Shown here piece by piece: positions 4,433 to 5,152 of a stretch of 5,152 nucleotides of DNA. The stretch comes from Terriglobales bacterium. GTDB taxonomy: Bacteria > Acidobacteriota > Terriglobia > Terriglobales > Acidobacteriaceae. Every line of letters starts with the position of its first letter. The stretch's first letter is position 1. A program made the translations under genes and the position numbers. A model generated the notes under the pieces. The model ran no database searches. It worked only from the letters and a program-made list of their open reading frames with translations, and had not been told where the DNA came from. The DNA lies in contig JAATFE010000422.1 of assembly GCA_015655365.1 (NCBI GenBank), positions 1 through 5,152 of the forward strand. Reading direction: 5' to 3'.

Positions 4433-5152
4433 TTGAGAAAACTTGCTCTCCCTGCACTGGCTGTCTCTGCGTTTCTTTCCCTGTCCTTCGTCCCCGTGCT
4501 GCGCGCTCAGGCGCCAGCGCCCGCCTCCGCTGCGGCCACGACGGCTCAGGAGAACCACAACGCGCTGAACGCCCTCTTTCAGGACTACTGGGAAGACAAC
4601 CTCAAGCACTCCCCGGAGTTCGCCTCCATGCTGGGCGACAAGCGCTACAACGACCAGATCTCCGACTATTCGGTGAAGGCATACAACGAAATGCTGGCCC
4701 GCGAACAGGGCTTCCTGATGCGCCTGGCGGCCATTGACACCGCCGGCCTCACCGACCAGGACAAGATCAGCCGCAACCTGCTGATGCGCCAGTTTGCCGA
4801 GGATCAGGAGGCCGCCGAGTTCAAGGAGTGGGAAATGCCCGTGAACCAGATGGGCGGCTTCCACACCACCTATCCCCAACTGGTGCCGCAGCTCAGCTTC
4901 GCCACGGTCAAGGATTACGACGACTGGATCGCCCGTCTGCACGCGATCCCCAAGGCCTTCGAGCAGACCAGCACCGGCATGTCCATCGGCATGGAAGACC
5001 ACCGCCTGCCGCCCAAATACATCCTAGAGAAGACGCTCGAGCAGGTAAAGGAACTGGCCAATCAGAAGCCCGAAGACTCGCCCCTGGCCCTGCCCTTGAA
5101 GAGCTTCCCTGCCTCCATCAAACCCGCCGAGCAGGAGCGTATCAAGGCCGAA
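4433..5152 (+). CDS. DUF885-family secreted protein, N-terminal part (partial)
   Basis: The frame is open from TTG at 4433 to the right edge: 240 residues of a family that usually has about 580-600. Seen: a signal peptide with RK at 2-3, a hydrophobic core (LALPALAVSAFLSLSFVPVL) and a likely cut near Ala25 or Ala27. A Pro/Ala/Thr linker runs to about 40, then the DUF885 start: ALFQDYWEDNLKHSPEFASM at 47-66, LGDKRYND at 67-74, then 'EFKEWEMPVNQMGG' at 129-142, 'FATVKDYDDWIARLHAIPKAF' near 156-176 and 'RLPPKYILEK' at 191-200. Known: DUF885 proteins are exported, and their C-terminal half often has a His/Glu motif suggestive of a metal-dependent hydrolase; that half is outside this window, so catalysis cannot be judged here. 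Start chosen from the GGAGG ten bases upstream and the signal peptide beginning at once. Probably a periplasmic enzyme; substrate unknown. Confidence 0.88.
   Translation, partial: MRKLALPALAVSAFLSLSFVPVLRAQAPAPASAAATTAQENHNALNALFQDYWEDNLKHSPEFASMLGDKRYNDQISDYSVKAYNEMLAREQGFLMRLAAIDTAGLTDQDKISRNLLMRQFAEDQEAAEFKEWEMPVNQMGGFHTTYPQLVPQLSFATVKDYDDWIARLHAIPKAFEQTSTGMSIGMEDHRLPPKYILEKTLEQVKELANQKPEDSPLALPLKSFPASIKPAEQERIKAE

Noticed and set aside
4388..5002. A 204-codon open frame on the minus strand
   Set aside because: It is the antisense shadow of the DUF885 gene, which has a signal peptide, ribosome site and clear family motifs.
1..5152. CRISPR array, tRNA, rRNA or riboswitch
   Set aside because: No regularly spaced direct repeats, cloverleaf or conserved RNA core was recognised on reading the window.

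Overview
The window looks like chromosomal DNA from a GC-rich soil-type bacterium, most likely an Acidobacteriota (Terriglobia-like) genome. This is an inference from gene content and style: a YncE-type beta-propeller protein, a secreted DUF885 protein, a small Lys-rich hypothetical protein next to a lone XRE-type regulator, and short dispersed inverted repeats between genes. No rRNA, tRNA or marker gene is present to fix the taxonomy.

Layout. (1) 1-633 (+) is the 3' end of a beta-propeller (YVTN/YncE-like) gene cut by the left edge. (2) 634-936 is a gene-free convergent gap with a dispersed-repeat-like hairpin (688-706). (3) 937-2626 is a regulator/target pair: a TetR-family repressor on the minus strand and, divergently, a YajO-like aldo/keto reductase on the plus strand. 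The 94-bp space between them holds two 20-bp palindromes of the same sequence, centred 36 bp apart, which frame a plausible sigma70 promoter. (4) 2627-2951 has no recognisable gene but holds an 11-bp inverted repeat and a strong hairpin near the end of the next gene. (5) 2952-3990 carries two minus-strand genes, an XRE-type HTH protein resembling 'mobile mystery protein A' and, downstream of it, a 119-aa protein with a basic N-terminus and a poly-Glu C-terminus. A 286-bp spacer with two adjacent hairpins separates them. (6) 3991-4432 is intergenic. It holds a compact palindrome-rich element of about 125 bp (14-bp imperfect terminal inverted repeats, a 14-bp perfect palindrome, a 12-bp-stem hairpin and flanking 8-bp direct repeats) that looks like a REP- or MITE-type insertion. 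(7) 4433-5152 (+) is the start of a DUF885-family secreted protein, beginning at TTG with a signal peptide and cut by the right edge.

How it works together. The only clear functional unit is tetR/aldo-keto reductase: the repressor probably binds both palindromes and controls the reductase and itself, releasing when a small (perhaps carbonyl or electrophilic) ligand appears. The HTH/119-aa pair may be one accessory unit, but no partner toxin or Fic protein is visible. The most unusual material is the paired operator and the non-coding palindromic elements. I found no convincing evidence for a wholly new multi-gene system.
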